From contig NZ_FOMK01000003.1 in the NCBI RefSeq assembly GCF_900112615.1, positions 682,001 to 746,000 on the forward strand: DNA of 64,000 nucleotides, given 5' to 3'. Every line of letters begins with the position of its first letter. Position 1 is the first letter of the stretch. Made by a program: the position numbers and the translations under genes. Below, piece by piece: positions 1 to 9,359 of the stretch. Under the pieces are notes generated by a model, which was not told the origin of the DNA, ran no database searches, and saw nothing but the letters and a program-made list of their open reading frames with translations. Source of the stretch: Chitinophaga sp. CF118 (lineage in GTDB: Bacteria; Bacteroidota; Bacteroidia; Chitinophagales; Chitinophagaceae).

Positions 1-608
1 AAAGAAGGATCTCCATAAAGTGTTAGGTTATGCCAAAACTGCCTTGCCAAAAGCATCGCTTTTTTTGCACCGTATTGTTGGGTTGCCCATTCCATAAATT
101 TCACATTGGCACTATCCGGTCCTCTTTTTGTTATAAAATCTCTGTCATACTTACTAAAATAAATTTGTGCACCGATTGCAATAACAGATTTAAATCTTTC
201 CGGCTGCATTGTATTAAGATGTAGTAGTGTCATGCCTCCGCTGCTTGCGCCAATTGCATTCACTTTGTTTAGTTTCAACGAGTCCAACAAGGCAAGAATA
301 ATTTTCGCATAGTCTCCATGCTTAAAATTGAAATCGTCTTCCTTATAAATATCAGATCGTCCATGCCCCATCATGTCAATGGCAATCGTTCTGAACTGCT
401 TTGCGTAAGCTTGCACATACGGTTTCCATTCGTCAGCAGTTGAAAAAAAGTGGTGGAGTAACAAAAGAGGTTCGCCGGTACCGGTATCTTCATAATAAAT
501 TTTGACACCGTTATAATTAAAGAATTTTCCGTTAGGATTAACTTTTACTTGCCCGTATGTGGTGAAGCAAGCGATGAAAACCAAAATTGAAATTGTAAAC
601 TGTTTCAT
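1..608 (-). CDS. Secreted alpha/beta hydrolase (C-terminus cut by window edge)
   Basis: The gene starts at the ATG at 606-608 and runs off the left edge, so about 202 N-terminal residues are visible. A signal peptide ends near C-F-T-T-Y-G-Q, so the enzyme is probably periplasmic. The alpha/beta-hydrolase fold is shown by the oxyanion-loop segment LLLLHHFFS, the conserved DMMGHGRSD strand and the nucleophile elbow GASSGG, whose middle Ser should be catalytic. The acid and His residues lie outside the window. The substrate is unknown; this general family covers esterases, lactonases and C-C hydrolases. It stands alone, 138 bases from the next gene on the same strand. I am sure of the fold and not of the substrate. 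Confidence 0.85.
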   Translation of the reverse strand, partial: MKQFTISILVFIACFTTYGQVKVNPNGKFFNYNGVKIYYEDTGTGEPLLLLHHFFSTADEWKPYVQAYAKQFRTIAIDMMGHGRSDIYKEDDFNFKHGDYAKIILALLDSLKLNKVNAIGASSGGMTLLHLNTMQPERFKSVIAIGAQIYFSKYDRDFITKRGPDSANVKFMEWATQQYGAKKAMLLARQFWHNLTLYGDPS

Positions 609-746
609 GTTTTGATTTGTTTTAAACTGTGACCGGCGACTGCATTGCCGCTAACATTATATTTCCGCTATAATACGCTACTTTTAACGGGAAACAGTAT
701 TTGCAAGTTATTGTTTTTTAACTGTTTAGCCAAATAAACGTGGTTA

Positions 747-1031
747 TCATCGGGTAGCGCAAATACAACTTAGGTCTTTCCAAACTAAGTCATTCCCTTC
801 GGAATATGGCATATTATTTTCGTCAATTTCTATCAGCTGAGTTGCTGGTACTCCAGAGATCACACCCCAGATAATTTGTACATCCGCGTGAGCAAGAACG
901 TTAAATTCTTCAGGTGACAGGATAAAATAGTCATGATCATAGTTAAGCGGAACCGGATCCGAAGACATAAACTCTAAATCTGATATTAACCAGTTAAAGC
1001 TTCTGACATCATCCCAAATCGGAATAATCAA
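747..1031 (-). CDS. Hypothetical protein, possibly 5'-truncated
   Basis: Not recognised with confidence. The 94-residue frame begins at TTG (1029-1031). The same frame stays open upstream through the end of the SDR gene without an ATG, so either TTG is the start or the N-terminus was lost. The protein is acidic, soluble, without a signal peptide, and contains a Trp/Asn-rich start (DDVRSFNWLISDLE) and a central I-I-W-G-V strand. The general look is that of small cytoplasmic immunity-type proteins, and the FNWLI segment faintly recalls DUF2691; both ideas are unverified. It lies 28 bases downstream of the SDR stop and could be co-transcribed with it. Confidence 0.45.
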   Translation of the reverse strand: MIIPIWDDVRSFNWLISDLEFMSSDPVPLNYDHDYFILSPEEFNVLAHADVQIIWGVISGVPATQLIEIDENNMPYSEGNDLVWKDLSCICATR

Positions 1032-1059
1032 AGAGGCCTTTAACTGGTTAATATAATAA

Positions 1060-1812
1060 CTACAGCGACATACCTCCAGTTACCTCAATACGCTGACCAT
1101 TCACCCATTTAGCATCATTACTACAAAGGAAAGCTACCACGCCACCAATATCATCAGGCAACCCTACACGTCCCAGCGCAGTTATTCCTGCCACAAATTT
1201 GCGGATGTCAGGATTATCATCCATCGCTCCGCCGCCGAAGATAGCCCCTGGTGCCACGACATTCGCAGATATCCCTCTTGCGCCCAGTTCAACAGCCAGA
1301 TATCTGGTATACACATCTATTCCTCCCTTCATCATCGCATAAGCTGATGCCCCCGGAAAAGAACTCCGCGATACCGCAGAAGAAATATTTACAATTCTTC
1401 CACCATCCTGTAACAACGGTAACATCTTTTGAGTAAGGAAATAAACTCCTTTCAAATGAATATTCATCATTTCATCAAACTGGCTTTCTGTAGTAGCAGT
1501 AACCGGCGCCTGAAGACTAGTGCCGGCGTTGTTGATCAGAAAGTCGAAATGTGTGGTTCCAAATGTGGTATTCAGTGCTTCGTTTACTTGTTGTGTAAAA
1601 GCATCGAAACCTTTAATGTCCAATGTGTTAAGAGGGAGGGCTACAGCCTTACGCCCAAGTGCCAGAATAGAGGCCACGGTTTTCTCCGCACTCACCTTAT
1701 TGCTGAGATAAGTAATAATGATATCGTTGCCTTTGTGTGCCAGGCTTAATGCAATATTTTGACCAATACCCCGGCTGCCACCCGTTACTAACGCAATTTT
1801 TGAAGAACTCAT
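1060..1812 (-). CDS. SDR-family NAD(P)-dependent oxidoreductase
   Basis: Classical short-chain dehydrogenase of 250 residues, the usual family length. The Rossmann cofactor motif TGGSRGIG is at residues 10-17, NNAG at 94-97, the catalytic Ser at 144/145, and Y158-A-M-M-K162 is the YxxxK pair. An Arg after the Gly-rich loop suggests NADPH preference (inference). The closest general type is FabG-like 3-oxoacyl reductase, but the setting points to an accessory carbonyl reductase. The ATG at 1810-1812 is well placed. The AraC-family gene directly upstream on the same strand is probably its regulator, forming the first of three SDR/AraC pairs in the window. Confidence 0.93.
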   Translation of the reverse strand: MSSSKIALVTGGSRGIGQNIALSLAHKGNDIIITYLSNKVSAEKTVASILALGRKAVALPLNTLDIKGFDAFTQQVNEALNTTFGTTHFDFLINNAGTSLQAPVTATTESQFDEMMNIHLKGVYFLTQKMLPLLQDGGRIVNISSAVSRSSFPGASAYAMMKGGIDVYTRYLAVELGARGISANVVAPGAIFGGGAMDDNPDIRKFVAGITALGRVGLPDDIGGVVAFLCSNDAKWVNGQRIEVTGGMSL

Positions 1813-1891
1813 TTGTTATACTGTTTTGATTTAAGAACAGTACAAAATTCCGCCAAATGAGTAATGCGCACAATAGCAGGATCAATCCATT

Positions 1892-2836
1892 TTATGTATA
1901 ATTCAAACTTTTGGATTGTGAGCGATAAACCCCGGGAGAAATAGAAGTTTCATTCTTAAAGAACTTAGCAAAATGTGCAAAGTCTGAAAACCCCAGACTA
2001 TCTGCAATCTCAGCGATAGTCCAGTTTGTCTGACGCAATAGAATCTGTGCTTCCTGGAGAATTCTTCCGGCTATTAATGCAGATGTTGTCAGGCTTGTGG
2101 TTTCTTTCAATATTTTGTTTAGATGATTGACATGTATGGATAGTTTTTCAGCATAGTCTTTTGGAGCCCGCAGATTAATTCTTTGCTGAGGGCTTTCCAC
2201 TGGGAATTGCCTTTCCAGTAACTCAATGAACAGGGATGTTGTCCTTGCAAAATTGCTGTGATTAGGATGAAGCATTGTTATTGACTGTAACTGTTGCCCC
2301 AGATGAATGAGCTCAATGGTATATGCACGCAACAGATCATATTTGTAAGCATAAGTAGAAGCGATGGCGGTCTGCATCTTCTCAAAGATGTCTTTTACAT
2401 TCTTTACATCACTTTTCTGCAGCGGGAATACAGGATGTTCCGGTGATTTATAAATAGGCAGTTCATCCAGTACTACACCACTCCGGGTTGGATGAAGAAA
2501 CTCCGATGTAAATACACAGCACATCCCTGACTGACGTTCCAGCGGTAGCCACGTGACAGGACTTTTGGGTGTGGTAAAAACAAGTGTAGGCTGCGAAAGA
2601 TCTATAATGCTATCAGGATATCCGATTTTTGAATGCCCCATTAAAAGACTGACTTTGTAAAAAGTGCGGCATTGATAAGGTTCACTGGGTGTGTTCGAAA
2701 CAGTTTGCCGGATTTTCGACATATTAAATATGTTGAAGTGGCCGATCTCATCCTGGATACCTGGAGGCAACAGAGCCTTCAGCTCGAGAGAAGATCCGGT
2801 AGCAAGGCGTTTATCAAATTCATTAAATGAAAACAC
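1892..2836 (-). CDS. AraC-family transcriptional regulator
   Basis: Protein of 314 residues with an N-terminal sensor half and a C-terminal double helix-turn-helix of about 100 residues. The signature segment in the second HTH reads TIAEIADSLGFSDFAHFAKF, followed by F-K-x-E-T-S-I-S-P. The start is GTG (2834-2836); the nearby ATG at 2841-2843 is in another frame. It lies 79 bases upstream of the SDR gene and reads toward it, so it probably controls that gene and itself. The inducer is unknown. A 183-base gap separates it from the divergent esterase gene. Confidence 0.9.
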   Translation of the reverse strand: MFSFNEFDKRLATGSSLELKALLPPGIQDEIGHFNIFNMSKIRQTVSNTPSEPYQCRTFYKVSLLMGHSKIGYPDSIIDLSQPTLVFTTPKSPVTWLPLERQSGMCCVFTSEFLHPTRSGVVLDELPIYKSPEHPVFPLQKSDVKNVKDIFEKMQTAIASTYAYKYDLLRAYTIELIHLGQQLQSITMLHPNHSNFARTTSLFIELLERQFPVESPQQRINLRAPKDYAEKLSIHVNHLNKILKETTSLTTSALIAGRILQEAQILLRQTNWTIAEIADSLGFSDFAHFAKFFKNETSISPGVYRSQSKSLNYT

Positions 2837-3019
2837 TGTTCATAACTTTTATTTGTAAAAATCAAATTTCAATTAAAGTTAAATCATAACCATTAAAAAT
2901 CCCTCACCATTCCGTTGAAAATAATTTTTCCCTTGTTCCCACCTTAAATGATTGCACGTATATTTATGTTATAAAAAAGGAAAAAAAGCAATTGAACTGG
3001 TAAAAGTATACAAAGCAAA

Positions 3020-3784
3020 ATGAAGATATATCTGGCCATATTTATTTTTTTAATGATGACTTATCAGGGGGTAGAAGCACAACAAATTCTTCCCTATGCA
3101 AAAAATGTATATAGCACAGGTAAAGACAGCCTGCCTTATCGCCTTTTATATCCATTACGATACAGCAAGCATAAGCGATATCCTATTGTGCTCTTTTTAC
3201 ATGGCGCAGGGCAACGTGGCACGGACAATGAAGTCCAGTTAACTGGTGTTCCGAAAGCTTTAACAGATTCTTCCGGAAGAGAGAAATATCCATGTTTTAT
3301 TCTTGTGCCGCAGTGCCCTAAAAAAGACGTATGGGTTAAATTTCCCCATTTCCCTGAAAGCTTACAAACTACTACATTTCCTACACTCAGTGCACAGGCG
3401 GCTTTAGAGCAGCTGGATTTACTTATCAGTCAATTGCCCGTTGATAGAAAACGTGTGTACGTTATCGGCTATTCTATGGGCGGTGAGGGAGCCTTTGACT
3501 TTTTGACACGCCGCCCGGATTTGTTTGCAGCTGCTATACCCATATGTTCGGTAGCAGATACGTTCAGGGCTTCACTTATTTATCAAATCCCTATATGGGC
3601 ATTTCATGGCGACCAGGATGATGTTAATGACGTCAGGTATTCCAGGTTAATGATCGATGCGCTCAAAAAATATAAGGGCTCGCCCATTTACACAGAATAT
3701 CCGGGAATGAAACACAACATATGGAGCAAGGCTTATAATGAACCCGGCTTATTTGACTGGCTCTTCTCGCAAAAGCGGCGATAG
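3020..3784 (+). CDS. Secreted alpha/beta-hydrolase esterase (prolyl-oligopeptidase/PHB-depolymerase-like)
   Basis: 254-residue hydrolase with a signal peptide (residues 1-20, ending V-E-A, then QQ). The oxyanion segment LFLHGAGQRGTDN is at residues 59-70 and the nucleophile elbow GYSMGGEG places Ser152. Asp198/200 in HGDQDD and His232 in GMKHNIW complete a plausible triad. The HGAGxRGxDN pattern is typical of the carboxylesterase group often fused to carbohydrate-active enzymes, so it may deacylate polysaccharides in the periplasm (inference). It is divergent from the AraC gene. No strong terminator follows. Confidence 0.88.
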   Translation: MKIYLAIFIFLMMTYQGVEAQQILPYAKNVYSTGKDSLPYRLLYPLRYSKHKRYPIVLFLHGAGQRGTDNEVQLTGVPKALTDSSGREKYPCFILVPQCPKKDVWVKFPHFPESLQTTTFPTLSAQAALEQLDLLISQLPVDRKRVYVIGYSMGGEGAFDFLTRRPDLFAAAIPICSVADTFRASLIYQIPIWAFHGDQDDVNDVRYSRLMIDALKKYKGSPIYTEYPGMKHNIWSKAYNEPGLFDWLFSQKRR

Positions 3785-4100
3785 GTATCTCACTACGTGC
3801 GGTTTGTTACCAATATGTTGCCGGCTTTTTTTATTGGATGTGTGCCTTTATTTAAATATCTTTTGCAAGTTAGCTGACCGTTTTTCTTTTGATCTGCACT
3901 TTCGTTGGAACTGCACAGTTACCGATCAACCCAGGTAGAACAGTTAGTTAATCTGCTGCAAATGTACAGATGTAGCACATTGGTAGTAAGTATTTACCCA
4001 GTCATGTAGATCATTTGTAGTAGTGCTCTGCTTAGATTTTTGGTTTTCCAGGTCTATTTTTGAGGCATTTATAACATTAAAAGCAAAGCTGATATTCCCT
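3785..4100. other. Intergenic region with a shared upstream element
   Basis: No convincing gene is present. The stretch holds a 51-base segment (3971-4021) that recurs almost unchanged near 21.75 kb, as described in its own entry. The rest shows a weak GCCGGC/T-rich stretch after the esterase, which could be a terminator but lacks a clear stem. Confidence 0.5.
3971..4021 (+). promoter_or_regulatory. Upstream element, copy 1 (shared with 21742-21791)
   Basis: A 51-base stretch aligns with 21742-21791 with one indel. The last 20 bases (4002-4021) are identical to 21772-21791, and a CATTGGTAGT block lies at the same offset. Both copies sit about 80 bases before an ATG in the same orientation (79 bases here, 85 at 21.8 kb). 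A shorter CATTTGTAGTT also occurs at 9257-9267, 92 bases before another ATG. This suggests a conserved promoter or leader, or the end of a small repeat; function is inferred. Confidence 0.5.
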
Positions 4101-4305
4101 ATGACCCGTGAACAGGAATTAATTGCCACTATTAAAGAGGCCGGCCTCAATAATGTTGAACGACTTATTGCGGGTGCTGCCGGACAGTCCATTTGGGTTA
4201 ACTCTAACTACTACCATCCTTATTAAGAAGGCGTTGCTACTTGACCGTTCGCAACGCCAACAGATCATTAATGAACCAGACTTTACCGGATTAAAAGGAA
4301 AATAA
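4101..4305 (+). pseudogene. Decayed small gene, possible DUF1963-type fragment
   Basis: From the ATG at 4101 a frame reads MTREQELIATIKEAG and on through a helical start, then stops at 4226 after 41 residues. A second frame covers 4200-4305 and ends in FTGLKGK just before the next gene. Together they look like the two ends of one gene joined out of frame by a deletion. The N-terminus resembles starts of DUF1963 proteins from memory only. The shared upstream element at 3971-4021 would be its promoter. The following repeat protein begins 11 bases later. Confidence 0.35.
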
Positions 4306-4316
4306 AATCACTGTAA

Positions 4317-6581
4317 ATGAAAAAACATAAGAACATTCCCGACGCTGCCACCTGGAATGCTGAAGATAAACAATGGGAGTTTGGACAGAAAAATGAACAG
4401 TTAAACGAGATAGGCATTTGGGAAGCGTGGCACATAGAAGGATATTGCTGCGGTACCACTGACTATGGAGATGGTACACCGCCTTTTCTTTTCAAGCGCT
4501 TCCATCCCGATGGCACACTGGCTCAGGAAGCCAACTGGTATGGCGGTAACAAATGGCTGGGCACCTATCGTTGGATCAAAAGTAAAGAGCCTTCCCCCGA
4601 AGGGTTTCCTTCAGGAGATCCCAGGCAAGGAAAAAGCCTCTGGAAGGTTGAGTTCGATTACGTAGAAGAGGGCGTCTATCATGCACAACGTTTTTACGAT
4701 ATAAAAGATCGTCCTGTTAATATTCACGGAATTCCGTTACCGGCGCGGCCTGCATCAGTTCCTGAAAGAGCGCATTATATAGATGAAGAAGGCTCCGAAA
4801 CCGGCTATGCCTGTTGGGTGATGGGACTGATAGACGCACACCAGGGCGCATTTATTGGCGAGTATTTTGAATGGGACCTGAATGGCGCCCCCATCGTGAA
4901 ACGCCTCTACGACCGGCAAACAGGATCAGTCATTGAAGAACACACTTATGAAAATGGGAAACTATGGACTTCCAACATATTCAACACTGATTCCCAAACG
5001 CAGAGTTTCTATCACTCTGACATTGAACCCCAGGTTGTAAGCCTCAGCATACTTTACCGGAACAACGAAAAGGACGGGCAGAAAACCTATTTTGATACAG
5101 AAGGTAAGACCATCTTCGTTTTCCGATCTGAAGAGATCAGTGATCTTCATCAAAGAAAATATTACAATGGTATCCTGGTTTATGAAGGAATTCAAAGCAA
5201 AGACAAGAAAAAAATACCTTCCAGCTTTATCTATTATTACCCGGAAGGGACCCCTTTAATAAATTACACATCTAATGGAGATGGAACCGGTCAATGGCGG
5301 ATGTATGACAAGGAGGGACATGAAATACTAAGCCTGCCGGAAGCGAAAGAGGCCCATAGAGATAAACATAATAACTGGGATGTTTTTAAGCCTTACTGGG
5401 ATGACAATGAACCTGAAAAAATGGGGAATTATTGGGATGCAGTGATTAAAAAGTTTACAAACAAACATCTTAACATCGTAATAGCAGCAAAGATTGAAAA
5501 CCTGGAAGTACCGCCACATCTTGCAGCGAAGTTGGCTAAGGTAGACTGGAAAAATACAAAATCGGCCATGAGTGGGTGTGAGGCTATTCCCCAGGCGATC
5601 AATGGGATGCTTGCAGATGATGAAGATGTTGCCACTAAGTGCGAAAACCGCATCTGGCATGAGATCGAACATCAGGGCACCGTTTATGAAGCTACTTACA
5701 AGGTGGCCACTATTCTTGCACAAATGATACCTTATTACGCGCATAATATAATTATACAGCGCCGTTTATTTCAGTTCTTATTCCAGGTACTGCAACAGGC
5801 CTATATCAGTGATGAAAAAAAGCTATACAGGGAACTGATCAAAGCCGTTCAGCAATTACTTCCAACGATCCTGCAAAACGCAAAAGATGCAGATGATGAC
5901 ATTGCGTTGGAATCACAATACTTACTACTGGAAGCCGGACGTAACACACCTGAAACGGAAACGTTCTTTATAGAGGAATGGCATCGCACGGAAAACACTA
6001 CCTTGCGAAGAGCCTATGCCGCTTTTGCTTTGGGCGACCTGTACATTCAGACAAAACAATCTCAAAAATTAGTTACTGCATTTACGGACGCATTTGCTAC
6101 AGAAACGGATACCCTGGTGCGGTTAGTCCTCGCCATTCAACTGGTAACTGCTGCTGAAAAGGAAGCTGATGGAGCATGGCTGGCCGAACTGATTGGGGCG
6201 CTTACTGATCCCGACGCCGTTGATGAAAACTTTTATGAACTACAGCCATTTATTGGCGACTTCGATGCGCAGGAATATTTGCTGATGGTCCTTGGTTATG
6301 CCAATCCTGATGTGCTGGAAAAAAATATAGAACCCGTTATTGAGATATTGCCTACTGCCGGCATGCTGAAACAGGAAACGCTGTTACAGGCTGTTTTCTC
6401 CGTTTTGTTTCAGAAAAAATCAGCCCTTAAAAACATTACACCCATATGTAAAAAAGCATTGCTAGCAGCTGCTGAAGTAGCAGATCAGCATAAGAATTTA
6501 TTGAATCATCAGGAGATCTTTGAAAGCTTTAACCTGCCACATGATTCTTATAAACTTCGGAAGCTGGCAGATAAGTCTTAA
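4317..6581 (+). CDS. Large MORN-like/HEAT-like repeat protein of unknown function
   Basis: 754 residues without signal peptide or membrane segments, so probably cytoplasmic. The first ~350 residues are rich in Trp/Tyr/Gly units such as KRFHPDGTLAQEANWYGG and GTGQWRMYDKEGHEI, which look like MORN or YwqK-type beta-hairpin repeats. From about residue 400 the protein turns into regular amphipathic helices (for example LRRAYAAFALGDLYI), consistent with HEAT/ARM repeats. I do not recognise a catalytic motif. Repeat proteins of this sort often occur among immunity genes of polymorphic toxins, so an immunity or scaffold role is possible (inference). It follows a decayed gene by 11 bases and precedes an FG-GAP fragment. 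Confidence 0.75.
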   Translation: MKKHKNIPDAATWNAEDKQWEFGQKNEQLNEIGIWEAWHIEGYCCGTTDYGDGTPPFLFKRFHPDGTLAQEANWYGGNKWLGTYRWIKSKEPSPEGFPSGDPRQGKSLWKVEFDYVEEGVYHAQRFYDIKDRPVNIHGIPLPARPASVPERAHYIDEEGSETGYACWVMGLIDAHQGAFIGEYFEWDLNGAPIVKRLYDRQTGSVIEEHTYENGKLWTSNIFNTDSQTQSFYHSDIEPQVVSLSILYRNNEKDGQKTYFDTEGKTIFVFRSEEISDLHQRKYYNGILVYEGIQSKDKKKIPSSFIYYYPEGTPLINYTSNGDGTGQWRMYDKEGHEILSLPEAKEAHRDKHNNWDVFKPYWDDNEPEKMGNYWDAVIKKFTNKHLNIVIAAKIENLEVPPHLAAKLAKVDWKNTKSAMSGCEAIPQAINGMLADDEDVATKCENRIWHEIEHQGTVYEATYKVATILAQMIPYYAHNIIIQRRLFQFLFQVLQQAYISDEKKLYRELIKAVQQLLPTILQNAKDADDDIALESQYLLLEAGRNTPETETFFIEEWHRTENTTLRRAYAAFALGDLYIQTKQSQKLVTAFTDAFATETDTLVRLVLAIQLVTAAEKEADGAWLAELIGALTDPDAVDENFYELQPFIGDFDAQEYLLMVLGYANPDVLEKNIEPVIEILPTAGMLKQETLLQAVFSVLFQKKSALKNITPICKKALLAAAEVADQHKNLLNHQEIFESFNLPHDSYKLRKLADKS

Positions 6582-6595
6582 TAAAAAACAATTAA

Positions 6596-6952
6596 CACGC
6601 CTTTATCTATCACAACCGCGGTACTAAGGAGCTACTTTTAAAGAACGGGGAGAAACTCAGGGAAATAAACCGCTCTTTTTATCATGCCGAAACGTATGAC
6701 CAGCCATCCGAAGGAATGGTTTACGTTCATTACGGCCGGGCTAATGGTGTTAATCTGGTGCCTGCCTCGACGATTCAAGGTAATCAGGCTAGTGCATTAA
6801 TGGGATATAGTGTTGCCGGCGCAGGAGATGTTAATGGCGATGGTTTCAGTGATGTGCTTATCGGCGCAATGCCATATTCTAACGGGCAGGAACATGAGGG
6901 AGCGGGGTTTGTTTATCATGGTGGATGTGCTGCTGTGTACTTTGTCCTGTAA
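6596..6952 (+). pseudogene. FG-GAP (integrin-alpha-like) repeat fragment
   Basis: An open frame with no good start continues for about 118 codons. Its second half contains GAGDVNGDGFSDVLIGA, a textbook FG-GAP calcium-binding unit, followed by N-G-Q-x-x-E-G-A-G-F-V-Y-H-G. FG-GAP repeats build seven-bladed propellers in large secreted Bacteroidota proteins, so about 1.5 blades are too little to function. It has no signal peptide and ends abruptly. I take it as the remnant of a much longer secreted gene. An ATG at 6716 would give only 78 residues. Confidence 0.7.
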
Positions 6953-7093
6953 GTAATTTCAATAGCCCACTTGTTGGAGGTGTGCTGACGGTAAGATACG
7001 GGAATGAAAAATAATGCTTGCAGCCGTCCGGTCCGTGATAGATCATTTAATCCGATTTCATTTAATTATCTAAGAGAACCGATACAGAGCATG

Positions 7094-7987
7094 CTAATTC
7101 AAATGCTGGTCTCTAAAAACATTAGGAGGTACGCCGACCTCTTTTTTAAACAACCTGGAAAAGTAAGTAGGATTCTCAAATCCAAGCGAAAAAGAAATCT
7201 CTGCAATATTCATCACCCCCTCTTTAAGTAAATTTTTTGCTTCTGTGATCAGATAGAGATGTATAAGTTCAAGGGCTGTTTTTCCCGTTTCCTGTTTGAG
7301 CAGATCACTTAAATAGCGGGATGAAACATTTAATCTCTCCGCCATATAGCTAACTGTTGGCAGGCCAGCATCCCTGGCCTTATTCTCCTGAAAGTAAGAT
7401 CCTAGTATGCTATGGAACCTGGTCGCTACAGCACCTGTTAACTCGGCACGGTTAATGAATTGCCTTTTGTAAAAGCGTTGCGCATACTTAAGCAGGGTAT
7501 CCAGGTGACTAAGTAGGATGGTTTTGCTGTAAGCATCCATATTGTTGCGATATTCCCTGTCCATCATAAAGACCAGGTTCCATATCGTTTCTTCCTCACT
7601 TGGCGATAGATACAAAGCTTCATTAGTATCATAGTCAAAGTATCCATATTTCTTGATCTCATGATGTAAAATGGTACCCGACAAAAAGTCTTCATGTACC
7701 AATATCAGAAAGCAATCTTCCTTTAACTTAATATTTTTGAAGGTAACTATTTGCCGTGGTTTGATGAAGGTCAATTTACCCCGGTCATGGTCATATTTCG
7801 TTTTACCGTAAAGTATATTTCCTGATTCAAGGTTCTGAAAAGAAATAATATAGAAGTTGGCAGAGAACTCAATATCATCACCTCCGCAATCTTCTTTATT
7901 ACCATAGGAAATGCTGAACAGAGGATGCTCCGGAGCTTTGATCCCAATAGCCTGATTAAAACTGCTTATCTTATCAAAATGATTCAT
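7094..7987 (-). CDS. AraC-family transcriptional regulator
   Basis: I choose the ATG at 7985-7987 (297 residues, MNHFDKISSFNQ...). A longer reading would start at TTG and overlap the upstream gene by 20 bases. The N-terminal half is a cupin-like sensor. The C-terminal half has the double HTH, with NIAEISFSLGFENPTYFSRL and FKKEVGVPPNVFR. This matches the group that commonly regulates adjacent SDR or MFS genes in Bacteroidota. It lies 58 bases downstream of the SDR gene on the same strand, forming the second SDR/AraC pair. Its order (SDR first, then AraC) differs from the first pair. Confidence 0.9.
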   Translation of the reverse strand: MNHFDKISSFNQAIGIKAPEHPLFSISYGNKEDCGGDDIEFSANFYIISFQNLESGNILYGKTKYDHDRGKLTFIKPRQIVTFKNIKLKEDCFLILVHEDFLSGTILHHEIKKYGYFDYDTNEALYLSPSEEETIWNLVFMMDREYRNNMDAYSKTILLSHLDTLLKYAQRFYKRQFINRAELTGAVATRFHSILGSYFQENKARDAGLPTVSYMAERLNVSSRYLSDLLKQETGKTALELIHLYLITEAKNLLKEGVMNIAEISFSLGFENPTYFSRLFKKEVGVPPNVFRDQHLN

Positions 7988-8045
7988 GGGTTGCCCTTTT
8001 AAGGTAAAAGCAGGCCCGTTTAACGGTCCTGCTAATTTACGGTTT

Positions 8046-8864
8046 TTAATTTCCCTGTGCGGCAACAGATACCTCTTGCCATGCTTCCCAGGTTTTCATA
8101 CGTTGATCATAAACATGTTTGATCCATTGGAAACCGACCCTTCCGAGGATTAACCTTAATGGAGGGTTTTCCGTATCTACCAGTTTAAGGACAGCCTCCG
8201 CCGTTGCTTCCGGCACACCCCAGTCATCAGGATTGTTACTGGCGGCAAGGGCAGCCCTGACATCATCATAAATAGCTAATGGTTTGCTTTCTACACCCGA
8301 AGTTGTGGCAAAGTCAGTGTTAAATCCATTTGGTTCCAGTATACTCACTTTAATGCCGAATCCGCTTACTTCAACAGCCAGGGATTCAGTGATCGCCTCG
8401 ACTGCAAATTTGGAGGCGCTGTACAGGCCCAGTGTAGGAAATACAACCACACCTAATGCGCTTGACAGCTGAATAATGTGACCGACTTTTTGCTCACGCA
8501 TAACCGGTATAACGGCTTGCGTTACCCAAAGTAAACCATAGACATTCGTTTCAAATTGTGTGCGGATCTCTTGTTCTTCCAATTCTTCTATGGCACCCAC
8601 ATGACCGTATCCAGCATTATTGATCAATACATCAATTGCACCAAAATGAGATTTTGCTTTTGCTACTGCCTCAAAGCATGCTACCTTATCCGTCACATCC
8701 AGTTTTATAACCAGCAAACTTGATGAATACTGATTTGCGAGTTCATTTAAAGTGTCCGGATTTCGTACCGCTACCACCACCTGATCCCCACGTTTCAAAA
8801 ATGCTTCAGCCCAGATACGGCCCAAACCGCGGGACGCACCTGTAATAAAAATCGTTTTTGCCAT
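8046..8864 (-). CDS. SDR-family oxidoreductase
   Basis: 272 residues from the ATG at 8862-8864 (MAKTIFITGASRGLG). The frame extends 71 codons further upstream, but that part has no family similarity and the Rossmann start fits the ATG. TGASRGLG is at residues 8-15, NNAGYG follows in the middle and the active-site segment reads GLYSASKFA with the YxxxK pair. The length and the C-terminal region fit the classical SDRs annotated as retinol- or steroid-dehydrogenase-like. The downstream AraC gene may be co-transcribed. Confidence 0.92.
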   Translation of the reverse strand: MAKTIFITGASRGLGRIWAEAFLKRGDQVVVAVRNPDTLNELANQYSSSLLVIKLDVTDKVACFEAVAKAKSHFGAIDVLINNAGYGHVGAIEELEEQEIRTQFETNVYGLLWVTQAVIPVMREQKVGHIIQLSSALGVVVFPTLGLYSASKFAVEAITESLAVEVSGFGIKVSILEPNGFNTDFATTSGVESKPLAIYDDVRAALAASNNPDDWGVPEATAEAVLKLVDTENPPLRLILGRVGFQWIKHVYDQRMKTWEAWQEVSVAAQGN

Positions 8865-9359
8865 TGTTGTATACTTTTTTATTGTTTTAATACAATGGCA
8901 AATTTCTGCTATTATTAGCCGCTGATGTGATACAAAAGTGGGTAATAATGAAACGTTTTTACGGAATGCATAGTGCTGATACCTTGAGTTCCATCGCATA
9001 TTGGCAAAATCCATACAGTTCATAATGGCATCGGACGGTACAGGATCATTAAGTGTAACGACATTCAAATGACACACTCAGTTTTGCAAGCATCCAACCG
9101 GAATACCACCAATACTACGCAAGGAAAATTAACCTAAAAAATGTAGCTAAATTTCACCCAACGGGTTACCTGGTTTTCAAATAATTTTGTATATTTAGAT
9201 AGATATAGATATTAACCCGCACCTCAAGATAATTTTTCTCTTATCCTTTGTACTACCATTTGTAGTTTCTTACATGCACATGACTCATGTTTACATGTGT
9301 AGAGCCCCTTTTACTTTAAAAAAAATCTCATTACAATTTAACTATTAAAAATCCCTCTC
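8865..9359. other. Intergenic region between divergent genes
   Basis: About 495 bases. The minus frame of the SDR stays open to 9077, but I see no family match in it. The right half carries a candidate -7 box at 9182-9189 and the CATTTGTAGTT block at 9257-9267, both upstream of the lipoprotein gene at 9360. A long 5' leader for that lipoprotein is therefore likely. Confidence 0.5.
9182..9189 (+). promoter_or_regulatory. Candidate Bacteroidota -7 box TAATTTTG
   Basis: TAATTTTG is a full match to the TAnnTTTG consensus of Bacteroidota sigma-A promoters. No clear -33 TTTG lies 19-21 bases upstream. If used, it gives a leader of roughly 165 bases before the lipoprotein ATG at 9360. Confidence 0.3.

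Noticed and set aside
8865..9077. N-terminal extension of the SDR at 8046-8864
   Set aside because: The extra 71 codons show no similarity, and the Rossmann motif sits correctly after the ATG at 8864.
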